From CAYLUN01 sp964386865 (GTDB lineage Bacteria > Verrucomicrobiota > Kiritimatiellia > RFP12 > UBA1067), in contig CAYLUN010000005.1 in NCBI GenBank assembly GCA_964386865.1, positions 1 to 64,000 of the forward strand: a stretch of 64,000 nt of DNA, read 5' to 3'. Position numbers and translations under genes: made by a program. Below the pieces are notes generated by a model. It saw nothing but the letters and a program-made list of their open reading frames with translations. It was not told where the DNA came from and searched no databases. Shown here piece after piece: positions 7,682 through 15,716 of this stretch (its first letter is position 1; every line of letters begins with the position of its first letter).

Positions 7682-9294
7682 CTAGGATTCCGTTGGTTTG
7701 AAGCTGGGCTGTTAGCTCCAGTCGATGCGGGATCGTTGCGGGTGACTTCCACCATGTGCAGAATGAGATCGGCTCCGAGTGCACGAAGGATCATGTGCGC
7801 ACGGGCGTCGTCTTTCCCGAAAACCGGTCGGGAGAGTTCCCACGCGCTGGTTTTCCAGCGACCGGAATCGTTGCATTGCGCGTGGAAGGTTTGGCCAGCG
7901 GCTTGAATGTCGAACGAACCGGTGCCGCGATCCAAATAGGTGACTCGAAGTTCGGCTGTTTGCGTCGCAAGGCTGGCGGCGAAGGCATCGTCCAGCGTGA
8001 GTTGCATCGTCTGACCGCGCGGCAGCAGGCGCGCCCAAGCCCCAAAGCGCTGCTCATCCGGCCCGATCTTCCTCGCTTCGCAAGTGCGATCGGGTTGGCG
8101 CTGCATGAGGAACGTGTAGTCGCCCGCCAGGGAGGCGCCCTCGCGAAAAGCAACCCAAGCGCCCGGCGATGCCAGCGGACTGGCGTGATAGCCGGCGTAT
8201 TTGGCGGCGAACCGGAACGCCGAGTCGAACTCGGCTTTGAACGGCGCGACGTCGGCGGAGGAGTCTTTGCCGCCACGGTAGCGACCGCTGCGGGCCACTT
8301 CGAGATCGTTGGCATAGCAGGCGATGAAGGAGACGCCGCAGTGAAGGTCGCAGAGCAGCCGCCAGTAGTTCCACTGCGGGGGACTGCACCAGCGCGGATC
8401 GGCCTTTCCGCCGTGATCGCCCCAGGCGCTGGCCCACGGTTCGGCATAGGCGAGCGTTTTGCCGGTGCGGCAATCAGCGAGAAACTGTTCGTATTGTTCG
8501 CTGACGCCCTTGCGCGGCTCCATTTCGCTGCTGGTGTGAAACCAGCACAGACGCCCCGCTTTGAAATCCTGCTCAAATGACCGGCGCAGGTCTGGCTCAA
8601 TGCTGTTGCGGACAAACACGCGTATGTCTGGCGAAAACGCTTTGACGAACAGCTCCAGCACGCGGGTCTGATACGCGCGGCCCAGCGCTGGCGTGAACGG
8701 TTCCCCGGCATACGCTCCCGGCGGCACGCGCCACTGTGGTGGGGCGAGCATGTCGTTAGGCACCCGCCAGTGCTCCGTGCCGATGGCGTTGAAGTTCTGC
8801 CGTACGCCCAGCAGCGACGTGCGGTAGGGCGACTGCTTCAGAAACGCAGCGTAGGCCCGCAGGAAATTGACATAGGCCCGCTCGAACACCGGATGCCAGT
8901 ACATCAGCGTCCCTTGCGCGTCGCGCACCTGCACACCCAATGGCTCCGGCAGACAGGGCACGCGGTCGAACAACCACGCCGGCTTCTTGTTGCCGTTGAC
9001 CTGCACCGTAAAGGGCTTGTGCTGGTGGTGCAGATGTTTCATCTGCGCCTCCATCTGGCTGAAGTCATACTGACCCTCCGCCGTTTCCAGCTCGCCCCAC
9101 TGCGCAACGACTTGCGCTCCGGTAATGTACGGCAGTTCCATCACCTGCGGCACGCGCTCACACCAAATCGCATACAGACCACGGTGCGTCGGAGGAGGCG
9201 CCGACGCAGGTGCGGTCATGTCCGTGGCGCACAGCGCGGCCAGCGGCGCGAGCTTCAGGGCGGCGAGGACTGCGAGAGTGTGTGCGTGCTTCAT
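7678..9294 (-). CDS. Secreted TIM-barrel glycosidase, GH42/beta-galactosidase-like
   Basis: The protein has 538 residues with the leader MKHAHTLAVLAALKLAPLAALCA. The start of the mature protein (GLYAIWCERVP, GAQVVAQWGELETAEGQYDF) is typical of clan GH-A beta-galactosidase-like proteins, where the W-x-x-L-E-x-x-x-G-x-Y-D-F block forms strand 2. NFNAIGTEHWRVPND near 175 is a candidate acid/base site and AYAEPWASAW a candidate nucleophile region. A C-terminal beta-sandwich with Asp-rich turns (about 420-530) may bind carbohydrate. The DUF4832-type layout is also possible, so the activity is tentative. ATGA overlaps join it to the sulfatase before it and to the GHL15-like gene after it, giving a three-gene coupled unit. 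Confidence 0.6.
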   Translation of the reverse strand: MKHAHTLAVLAALKLAPLAALCATDMTAPASAPPPTHRGLYAIWCERVPQVMELPYITGAQVVAQWGELETAEGQYDFSQMEAQMKHLHHQHKPFTVQVNGNKKPAWLFDRVPCLPEPLGVQVRDAQGTLMYWHPVFERAYVNFLRAYAAFLKQSPYRTSLLGVRQNFNAIGTEHWRVPNDMLAPPQWRVPPGAYAGEPFTPALGRAYQTRVLELFVKAFSPDIRVFVRNSIEPDLRRSFEQDFKAGRLCWFHTSSEMEPRKGVSEQYEQFLADCRTGKTLAYAEPWASAWGDHGGKADPRWCSPPQWNYWRLLCDLHCGVSFIACYANDLEVARSGRYRGGKDSSADVAPFKAEFDSAFRFAAKYAGYHASPLASPGAWVAFREGASLAGDYTFLMQRQPDRTCEARKIGPDEQRFGAWARLLPRGQTMQLTLDDAFAASLATQTAELRVTYLDRGTGSFDIQAAGQTFHAQCNDSGRWKTSAWELSRPVFGKDDARAHMILRALGADLILHMVEVTRNDPASTGANSPASNQRNPR

Positions 9295-10817
9295 GGTCGG
9301 CTCCTTCCGCGTGCAATGTCCGCCTTGAGCGCTGAGAACAGGTCCTTCGCTTTGTCCGGTTCTTGCTCGAACAGATTCGTGGCTTCGCCGGGATCCGTTC
9401 GAAGGTTGTAGAGCTGAAACTTCTCGGTCGGTCCTTTGCCCGCGGTCTCGACGATATGATCAGGCGTGATGGTGCCGTCCTTCGCCACGTAGACCCAGGC
9501 GGGCAGGATCAGCTTCCAGTCACCTTCCCGGATGGCCAGCGTGTAGGAGCCGTAGTTCACGTGCACCAGGCTGGGCCGGATAGGCTTTGCGGTCTTCTCG
9601 CCGCGCAGCAGCGGTGAGAGATCGAAGCTATCCTCGCCGGCATCGTTCGGCAGTTTGTCGCCGAGCAGCGAGGCCAGCGTCGCCAAGAGGTCGGTGAAAC
9701 AAATCAGTTCGCCGCACGTGCTGCCCGCCTGGATCTTGCCTGGCCAACTCGCGATGAACGGCATGTGATGTCCGGCCTCGGCGAGATCGCCCTTCATGCC
9801 TTTCCACGGGCCGGCGGCGCGGTGGCCGAACGTCTCGATGTCCTGCGCATACCAGACGGGGCCGTTGTCGCTGGAGAAGACGATCAGCGTGTTGTCCTTC
9901 AGCCTCAGCCGCTCCAAGGTCGCCAGCACCTGACCGATCAGGGCATCCACATTCATGACATAGTCGCCGTATTGCCCAGCACCGCTCTTGCCCTTGAAAT
10001 CGTGCGCCGTTGCCCACGGCGCGTGAGGCGCGGGGATGGCGTAGCAGAGGAAGAAGGGTTCGCCGCGGCCGCCTGCCGCGTGTTTCGCGAGCCAGTCATC
10101 CGCCTTGCCGGCGATGGTAGAAAGGTAGCCCTCGAACTTCCATCCGGGTGCCGCCAAGCCTTTGCGCCAATGCAGTCCTTGCGTCTCGGGATTGGTCACG
10201 CCTTCGCCGGGATGATCCTCGATGGTCTCCGTTGGCGCGACGACGAAACGCTTGTTCTCGATGAACGCATACGGACCCTGCTCCGGCGCATCGAAACCGA
10301 AGTAGTAGTCGAAACCAAAGTCCACCGGCGTCACCTTCAGTTTCCCATCCGCCTGAGCGGTCGCTGACATTCCCTGATGCCACTTGCCGACGCAGGCTGT
10401 TGCGTAGCCTCGCCGCTTCACGAGCGTCGCGAGGTTCAAGCGCTGCGGCTCCGACTGGAGCATCGGCGGCGGGAAATGCAGTAGTTCGTGGCCGTTGCGG
10501 GTCGCTTGCTTGGCGTCCTTGGAGTTCCACGTGCGATACGGCATCCGCCCGCTCAGCAAGCTATACCGGCTCGGCACGCAGATGGACCCACCCGCATGGG
10601 CATCCGTGAACCGCATCCCCTCGCGCGCCAATTGGTCGATGTGCGGCGTTGCGATCTTCGACTGTGAATTGAAGCACTGCGGATCGCCATAGCCCATGTC
10701 GTCGACGAGCAGGATGAGGACGTTGGGTTTGCCGTCAGCCTTCGGCGCATTGGCTGCGTACAGCGCGGCCAGCGGCACGAGCAGCAGTGCGGCGAGCAGT
10801 GTGAGGGTGGGTTTCAT
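9291..10817 (-). CDS. Type I formylglycine sulfatase (1)
   Basis: The protein has 508 residues from ATG 10817, which gives the leader MKPTLTLLAALLLVPLAALYA; an in-frame codon 16 residues upstream would spoil the signal peptide. The alkaline-phosphatase fold is clear: PNVLILLVDDMGYGDP supplies metal-binding Asp residues, and SICVPSRYSLLSGR carries Cys80, the residue converted to formylglycine. KWHQGM, HAPWATAHDF and FSSDNGPVW supply further metal and sulfate ligands. It should remove sulfate esters from the polysaccharide or its oligosaccharides outside the cytoplasm. No formylglycine-generating or anSME gene lies in this window. The stop overlaps the next ATG (ATGA). Confidence 0.93.
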   Translation of the reverse strand: MKPTLTLLAALLLVPLAALYAANAPKADGKPNVLILLVDDMGYGDPQCFNSQSKIATPHIDQLAREGMRFTDAHAGGSICVPSRYSLLSGRMPYRTWNSKDAKQATRNGHELLHFPPPMLQSEPQRLNLATLVKRRGYATACVGKWHQGMSATAQADGKLKVTPVDFGFDYYFGFDAPEQGPYAFIENKRFVVAPTETIEDHPGEGVTNPETQGLHWRKGLAAPGWKFEGYLSTIAGKADDWLAKHAAGGRGEPFFLCYAIPAPHAPWATAHDFKGKSGAGQYGDYVMNVDALIGQVLATLERLRLKDNTLIVFSSDNGPVWYAQDIETFGHRAAGPWKGMKGDLAEAGHHMPFIASWPGKIQAGSTCGELICFTDLLATLASLLGDKLPNDAGEDSFDLSPLLRGEKTAKPIRPSLVHVNYGSYTLAIREGDWKLILPAWVYVAKDGTITPDHIVETAGKGPTEKFQLYNLRTDPGEATNLFEQEPDKAKDLFSALKADIARGRSRP

Positions 10818-10833
10818 GGGGATGTGTTTGTTA

Positions 10834-12339
10834 TTATTTGAGTATGATTCGGAAGCCGACCGCATAGCTGCAAGGAAGTGATTCAGGCCGTTTTATCGTC
10901 AGCCCTGCGGTCGAGCGGGACCAATTTAAGGTTTCGCTGCTTCCCAAAAGAGCAATGCTCGTGATCTGTTCTTTCAGCGGACCGCCTGTGCCCAGTGTCT
11001 TGATCAAGATGTCTTCGGTTGGCGGGGCCAGAACAAAGGCGTAGAGGTTGCCATCCTTGGTCGTAAAACGGATGTCTGCCGCGCTATACGGCTTCAGATT
11101 TTCGCCCTGCCGTTTATCTGAAATTTGCGTCGGCCCCTGTCCGAAAATCTTCCACGGGCGTGTGCCGTAGATGCCCTCGTTATTGATGGCCAACCAATCG
11201 CCGACAGACCGTAGAATGGTAGCCTGATATTCAGGCAAGGTGCCGTCGCCGCGAAGGGCTACATTCATCAACACGAAGCCGTTCTTGCTTACAGTATCGA
11301 CAATGTTCCCGATCAATGCGGGCACAGGCACTATCGAACGAGCAGGTGTCCAATAGAACCAGGTACCCGATAACTTTCTGGTTCCCCATATCCATGGAGA
11401 GGGACGAATGTCAGCCGCCATGCCACCCTCCAAATTTAAGGTAAAGCCCCGGAGGTCCATGTTGCTGCCTTTATGACTGAGAACCACCTGCTGTTTGCCG
11501 CCATGCTTGTCCTTGTCTCGATTGATATACTCTGAGAACAGCTTTACACCCAGCCCGTTGCCTCTTTTTTCGTCGGGAAAAGGCCCGTCCACGTTGACCC
11601 AGTCGGGGTCATATTTCTCGATCACTTCCCATGTGCGCTGATACCAGTGCTCGGCCCACTTAATATCGCTTTGAAAAATCGGATCGTAATCCATCATGAA
11701 AAGCGACCATTCCAATGTGCCGGGTTTTTGATACTTCCGGCCTTCTTTCAGGCAAGCGGGAGCCTGGTAGAGATGGGTGGAAACCCCCAACTTCAGCCCG
11801 TGTTTGACCGCTGCCTTTTTCCATTCTCCAACCACGTCGCGGCGCGGCCCCATTGCCACCGAGTTCCAAGGAAAGGAAGAATCGTACATGTCGAAGTTGT
11901 CGACATGCGTGGATAGGGGCACGATAACTTTGATGCCACATTCCTTGAAAAAGTTAACAAGCCTGTCAGGATCCCATTTTTCCGCCTTAAGAAGCGGAAT
12001 GAGCTTGTCATAACCAAACTCGGAAGGGGGGCCGAAACGCTTGGCATGCCACGCGGCCACGTCCTTGATTCGCCTGACAGAGCCACTCTTCTGCCCTTGA
12101 GAATCTTCAATTCCATACATCGTCGAGGTGTAAGATTCCGTAAAAGGCCTGTCTTCACCTTCAAGAATGGATTGCGGCCCCCAGTGCAGCCATATGCCGA
12201 TCTTGCCGTCCCGAAACCAGTCCGGACACTGATAGTTTTCCACCATGGACTTCCAGTTGGGCTCGATCCGTTGCGCCGAAACCAGTTCGGCCCGCAGCAT
12301 CAGCAGCAGAGCGGTGAGGAGTGTGAGGGTGGGTTTCAT
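10834..12339 (-). CDS. GH29 alpha-L-fucosidase, secreted
   Basis: The protein has 501 residues with the common leader (MKPTLTLLTALLLML). GH29 features in order: WFRDGKIGIWLHWG near 41-54, VPLSTHVDNFDMYDSSF near 140-156 (variant of the K-H-H-D-G-F block), and DPDWVNVDGPFP, whose Asp251 is the expected nucleophile. FVLMNVALRGDGTLP closes the barrel, followed by a beta-sandwich. The predicted reaction is hydrolysis of terminal alpha-L-fucose. The ribosome-binding site is GGAGATA, 8 nt upstream. Base composition from about 10900 to 12300 is visibly more AT-rich than the flanks (AAAGTTAACAAG, TTTTTCCGCC), while the leader keeps the local style. That suggests a newer gene placed behind a resident leader. 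Confidence 0.9.
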   Translation of the reverse strand: MKPTLTLLTALLLMLRAELVSAQRIEPNWKSMVENYQCPDWFRDGKIGIWLHWGPQSILEGEDRPFTESYTSTMYGIEDSQGQKSGSVRRIKDVAAWHAKRFGPPSEFGYDKLIPLLKAEKWDPDRLVNFFKECGIKVIVPLSTHVDNFDMYDSSFPWNSVAMGPRRDVVGEWKKAAVKHGLKLGVSTHLYQAPACLKEGRKYQKPGTLEWSLFMMDYDPIFQSDIKWAEHWYQRTWEVIEKYDPDWVNVDGPFPDEKRGNGLGVKLFSEYINRDKDKHGGKQQVVLSHKGSNMDLRGFTLNLEGGMAADIRPSPWIWGTRKLSGTWFYWTPARSIVPVPALIGNIVDTVSKNGFVLMNVALRGDGTLPEYQATILRSVGDWLAINNEGIYGTRPWKIFGQGPTQISDKRQGENLKPYSAADIRFTTKDGNLYAFVLAPPTEDILIKTLGTGGPLKEQITSIALLGSSETLNWSRSTAGLTIKRPESLPCSYAVGFRIILK

Positions 12340-12344
12340 AGGGG

Positions 12345-13523
12345 TTATCTCCAGTCGATCTTGCCAGTTTGGTTTTCCAAGTCCAGACGGATGGACGCAT
12401 GGGCAAAGTCACGGGTGTAAACATAACCAGCCCGAACTGCCGGTCCTTGGGGCGCTCCCAGCGGGCGATCAAACTCCGACGGATGCTTCATCCAGACTTT
12501 GCTTTTCTTCGCGTCGTAGCCGTCGTGCGCACAGAAATAACTATGTTTCTCGGCGCAGATAAGAAAGATCGCCAACAGATAATTGAACCGACGTGTGGCC
12601 GCCTCGTTGCCGGTCAGGGACTTGCGAATCTCATCCGTGCGCTGCTGGTTCTTCGCTCCTTCTCCGTTCTCTTCCTCGCCCAGTCCGGCAGTGAAAGCGA
12701 TGAGGAACCCCTGACGGGCCGCTCCCTGAAAGGCCGCGATGCCCTTGGCCACATACTCTTTCAATGGGGCGTTGCCGACCACGGTTTCAAATCCCTCCAT
12801 GTAGGAACCGTCAAATGCCCGCAGGCGACTCATCCCCGAATCCGGGAAGCGCGCCCTCAGCACATTGGCCACCATGAGCTTCTCCGGCCCCAAAATCCGC
12901 CGCGCGTCCTTCATCATGGCCGTATAGCCGTCCACCACTCCGGCTTTCTTCATCTCGCCGATTTCATCCCGGAGGTAATCCGACTCCAGAACCTTGATGT
13001 TGCCGTCGAAAAACAACCCGTCAATGGCCGGATCGGCGCAAACTCGCTTGGCGCTGGCGAGCCACCAGTCGCGCAATTTCGCATTCGTCAGGTCGTAGGC
13101 TTGAACGCGGTTGCGCACGAGCTTGTTGCTGCCGCTGCGCCCAACCAGAAAGGCGCCCGGCAGGTTAGCAAGCGAGGCGTTGGCCGCATAGCCACCGTAA
13201 TGCACAATCACATTCCGGTAATACAACACCTTCGTTGCCGGGTTGACTGCTTTGACAGCCCTCGCCGCCGCCAACGTGCCCTCTTCGGTCGAGCCGAACT
13301 CCTTGGCTCCAGTGCCTTTCTCGAAGGTGACAAACGGAAAGGAAGCTAGGTATCGAACCTCGTCGGCAGTAAACGCGGTGTCTTTCCGTATGTGCATATA
13401 GCGCGGCACGCGGCCCCAAGAAAACGAGGGAAAACTGCCCGGGCTGGCTGAAGGGTCGGCGGCGTGGAGCGCGGCCAGCGGAGACAGCAGAAGGGCAGCG
13501 AGGATTATGTAGGCGTGTCTCAT
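12345..13523 (-). CDS. Putative glycoside hydrolase, GHL15-like (paralogue 2)
   Basis: The protein has 392 residues and leader MRHAYIILAALLLSPLAALHA. It is a diverged duplicate of the protein at 6416-7681, with matching blocks FSWGRVPRYMHIRKDTAFTA, FPFVTFEKGTG, VLYYRNVIVHYGGY, DGLFFDGNIKVLES, FDGSYMEGFE and a shared end (SIRLDLENQTGKIDWR). A TIM-barrel glycosidase fold is likely; the conserved Asp and Glu in the DG-x-F-x-D and DGSY-x-E blocks are candidate catalytic residues. It lies 5 nt from the GH29 start and is probably in the same transcript. The ribosome-binding site is poor. Function is not established for this group. Confidence 0.6.
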   Translation of the reverse strand: MRHAYIILAALLLSPLAALHAADPSASPGSFPSFSWGRVPRYMHIRKDTAFTADEVRYLASFPFVTFEKGTGAKEFGSTEEGTLAAARAVKAVNPATKVLYYRNVIVHYGGYAANASLANLPGAFLVGRSGSNKLVRNRVQAYDLTNAKLRDWWLASAKRVCADPAIDGLFFDGNIKVLESDYLRDEIGEMKKAGVVDGYTAMMKDARRILGPEKLMVANVLRARFPDSGMSRLRAFDGSYMEGFETVVGNAPLKEYVAKGIAAFQGAARQGFLIAFTAGLGEEENGEGAKNQQRTDEIRKSLTGNEAATRRFNYLLAIFLICAEKHSYFCAHDGYDAKKSKVWMKHPSEFDRPLGAPQGPAVRAGYVYTRDFAHASIRLDLENQTGKIDWR

Positions 13524-13556
13524 GGCTTGTTTCGTCTGGCCGGGTTGTTGCTACAT

Positions 13557-15143
13557 TCACGGCTTGGAACCGGCGCTTGGCGCAAAGATGAGTCCGTCAA
13601 CGAACGCGTTCGTTTTGAAAAACGCCGAGTCGAGTACGGGTTTTCCAGCGAGCGTCAGGTTTTTGAAGATGAGATTTCTGATGCGTGCGTCGGCCTGGCC
13701 CCACAGCATTTGAGGTTCACCAAGCACGCTGGGCGCGGCGATGGCGATGTTCTGGAAGAGGATGCCCGACACGTCTCCGGCTTTGCGCCTCTCTGCGTCT
13801 TTTGAATAGGGCTCCGGCATCGTCATGCAGACGAAGAACTGCTGCAGCGTCGGCCGGGGGTCTTCGATGGTGATGTTGCGGAAGATCACCCCGGCACCGG
13901 CCGCTCCGCCGCCTTCACCCCGCATGTTAAAGACCCGGCCGCCGCTCCAGCGGTGCCATTTGGCTCGCGCATAGATTACATCGCAGTCCTCCACCACCAG
14001 TTGGCGGTCGGTAAGCTGCGGCAGGGCGCTCAGGACGAAGGACGAACCGTTGGCGTCGTTCCACAGCACGGTGCGGCGGATGCCCAGGCCGTTGACATAG
14101 AGCGAATCGTCCTGGGTGCGGATAAAGCAGTCCTCGATCAGCGTGTTGCCGAACGGATTGATGCCGTCGCCATTCGCGCGCCAGGTGAAGATCTTGGTCC
14201 ACTGCACCTCGTTGGGATGACCCGCTCGGTAGGGGCTTATCAGCATGAGCGAGTGTGTTGCCGAGTCGGCGATGGTGAGGCCTTCCACGCGGGTGTCGGT
14301 GGTGCCAAGCACCTCAATCGGACGATAACGCCCGTGCTCCTTCTCTGAAATCGCGGGTTCCACGTACTTCGGATGCTTCGTCCGGGCCCCTGACAAGGTG
14401 CCCAAGCCGAAGATGCGGATGTGATGGCCGTCGCCCCATTTCCGATTGGAGAGTGTGCCGTAAACCAGCGCGTCGCCTGGGATGTAGTAGTGGCGGTTCG
14501 CGCGAAGCGGGAAGGCCAGCCCGACATCGTGAACGCCCGGCAAGAAATAGAGCGTGGTCCAAGGCCCGTCGGAGGGCGGCGCTTCGCCGGGTTTCACGGT
14601 CAACACGCCGGGATCGTCAGGCTTGGGCTTGCCGGTCAACGGCGGGTTGGCAAAGAGGGAGATCGTGTGAAGCGGCGGCCCTTTGTAGCCCTTGCCCGTG
14701 TCCTGCCCGTCCATCTGGCCATCGATATCGACGGCTACGAGACAGGGTTTATCGAGCCTGACAAGCGCCTTGCCGTCCTTGACGGAGCACGCGGACGCTT
14801 GGCGTTGCGGATGCACCGCCGCAGTACGAATCGGCTGGCCGTTGACGCGTACAATTTCGATCTCCACGGCACAGACGGTCTCAAAATTTACGTAGGTGTG
14901 CGTCCAGCCCGCCAGATGGTCGAAGTAGGCCTCCGTCTTCTTATCGACGGTCTTGCAGACGGTCTCCCACGCGAAGGCGCTCTGCCACGCGCTGCCCGCG
15001 CTGGCCGAGCGCACGCGCACGGCGTAATGCTCCGAGGCGGCAAGCCCGGGCACAGGCGGATACACAACTAGTCCGTCTGCAGCTGACAATTCAGCCAGCG
15101 GTGCCAGCAACAGGGCGGTGAGGATCGCGAGTGTCTGCTTCAT
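13557..15143 (-). CDS. Secreted right-handed beta-helix enzyme, GH28/GH49-like
   Basis: The protein has 528 residues and leader MKQTLAILTALLLAPLAELSA. An N-terminal beta-sandwich (about 22-180; VVYPPVPGLAASEHYAVRVR) precedes a parallel beta-helix (about 190-520) with coils such as IRIFGLGTLSGAR, VEGLTIADSATHSLMLISP and NTLIEDCFIRTQDDSLYVNG. The two-domain order and the QDDS and NGDGINPFGN segments resemble GH49 dextranase/isopullulanase and GH28 galacturonidases; Asp residues there are catalytic candidates. The role is probably endo- or exo-cleavage of the backbone polymer. A 33-nt gap separates it from the next gene. Confidence 0.55.
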   Translation of the reverse strand: MKQTLAILTALLLAPLAELSAADGLVVYPPVPGLAASEHYAVRVRSASAGSAWQSAFAWETVCKTVDKKTEAYFDHLAGWTHTYVNFETVCAVEIEIVRVNGQPIRTAAVHPQRQASACSVKDGKALVRLDKPCLVAVDIDGQMDGQDTGKGYKGPPLHTISLFANPPLTGKPKPDDPGVLTVKPGEAPPSDGPWTTLYFLPGVHDVGLAFPLRANRHYYIPGDALVYGTLSNRKWGDGHHIRIFGLGTLSGARTKHPKYVEPAISEKEHGRYRPIEVLGTTDTRVEGLTIADSATHSLMLISPYRAGHPNEVQWTKIFTWRANGDGINPFGNTLIEDCFIRTQDDSLYVNGLGIRRTVLWNDANGSSFVLSALPQLTDRQLVVEDCDVIYARAKWHRWSGGRVFNMRGEGGGAAGAGVIFRNITIEDPRPTLQQFFVCMTMPEPYSKDAERRKAGDVSGILFQNIAIAAPSVLGEPQMLWGQADARIRNLIFKNLTLAGKPVLDSAFFKTNAFVDGLIFAPSAGSKP

Positions 15144-15181
15144 GATTGTACTTGTCTCTTCACCAATTTAGGCGGTTCCAG

Positions 15182-15673
15182 TCAACGGTCTCTATCCACC
15201 AGGAAGTAAGTATAACTCACCGGCGGATGACGGCCAACCAGTCTTCGGTCGCATCGGCGTGGGGAGCGCCGAGAGCGGCGGACCCGCCGCCCGAGGTGGG
15301 CGCGCCATTTTGTGCCCGCTTCAGCTGAGCTGTTGCCCGCGTTGCCGTCTGCCGCAAAGTAGCCCGGCACGCTGTAGCGCGGCTCACCAGACTCATGCGT
15401 AAAGGTCACCGTCAGGTTGCAATCCGTAAACGGGTTAGGCTCGCTGTCTAGCCCGTGCGCAAAAGGCCCATCCAGCGCGAACGTGGCCTTGTGCCACTGC
15501 TTACGTTCGCCGGTGATGGCGGCCCCGCCTTTGCCGTCGGGGTGGCGCGGCTCCGCAAGCGGCGCCCCTGCGGGCTTTGTGGCGGAGGCGGTGGGGGCGG
15601 CATCGGCTGCTGCCGCGGTCAGTCCCGTTGCCAGCGCGGCAACGGGCAGAAAGGTTTGTCTAAGTGGTTTCAT
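15182..15673 (-). pseudogene. Broken DUF5060-type secreted glycosidase gene
   Basis: A signal peptide (about 1-25) is followed by a well-preserved DUF5060 N-terminal domain: KQWHKATFALDGPFAHG, EPNPFTDCNLTVTFTH, YSVPGYFAADGNAGNSS, KWRAHL. Full-length relatives continue for several hundred residues into a TIM-barrel glycosidase. Here the frame after KWRAHL turns into Arg-rich sequence and ends at 163 residues. A second frame over the last 90 nt reads as a plausible protein end, DATEDWLAVIRR. The simplest reading is an internal deletion that fused the 5' and 3' ends out of frame. It is unlikely to be active as an enzyme. Confidence 0.65.
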
Positions 15674-15716
15674 GGAGTCTATTTCTCTGGGTGCTAGGAT
15701 GGGCTGACAGGGAGAG

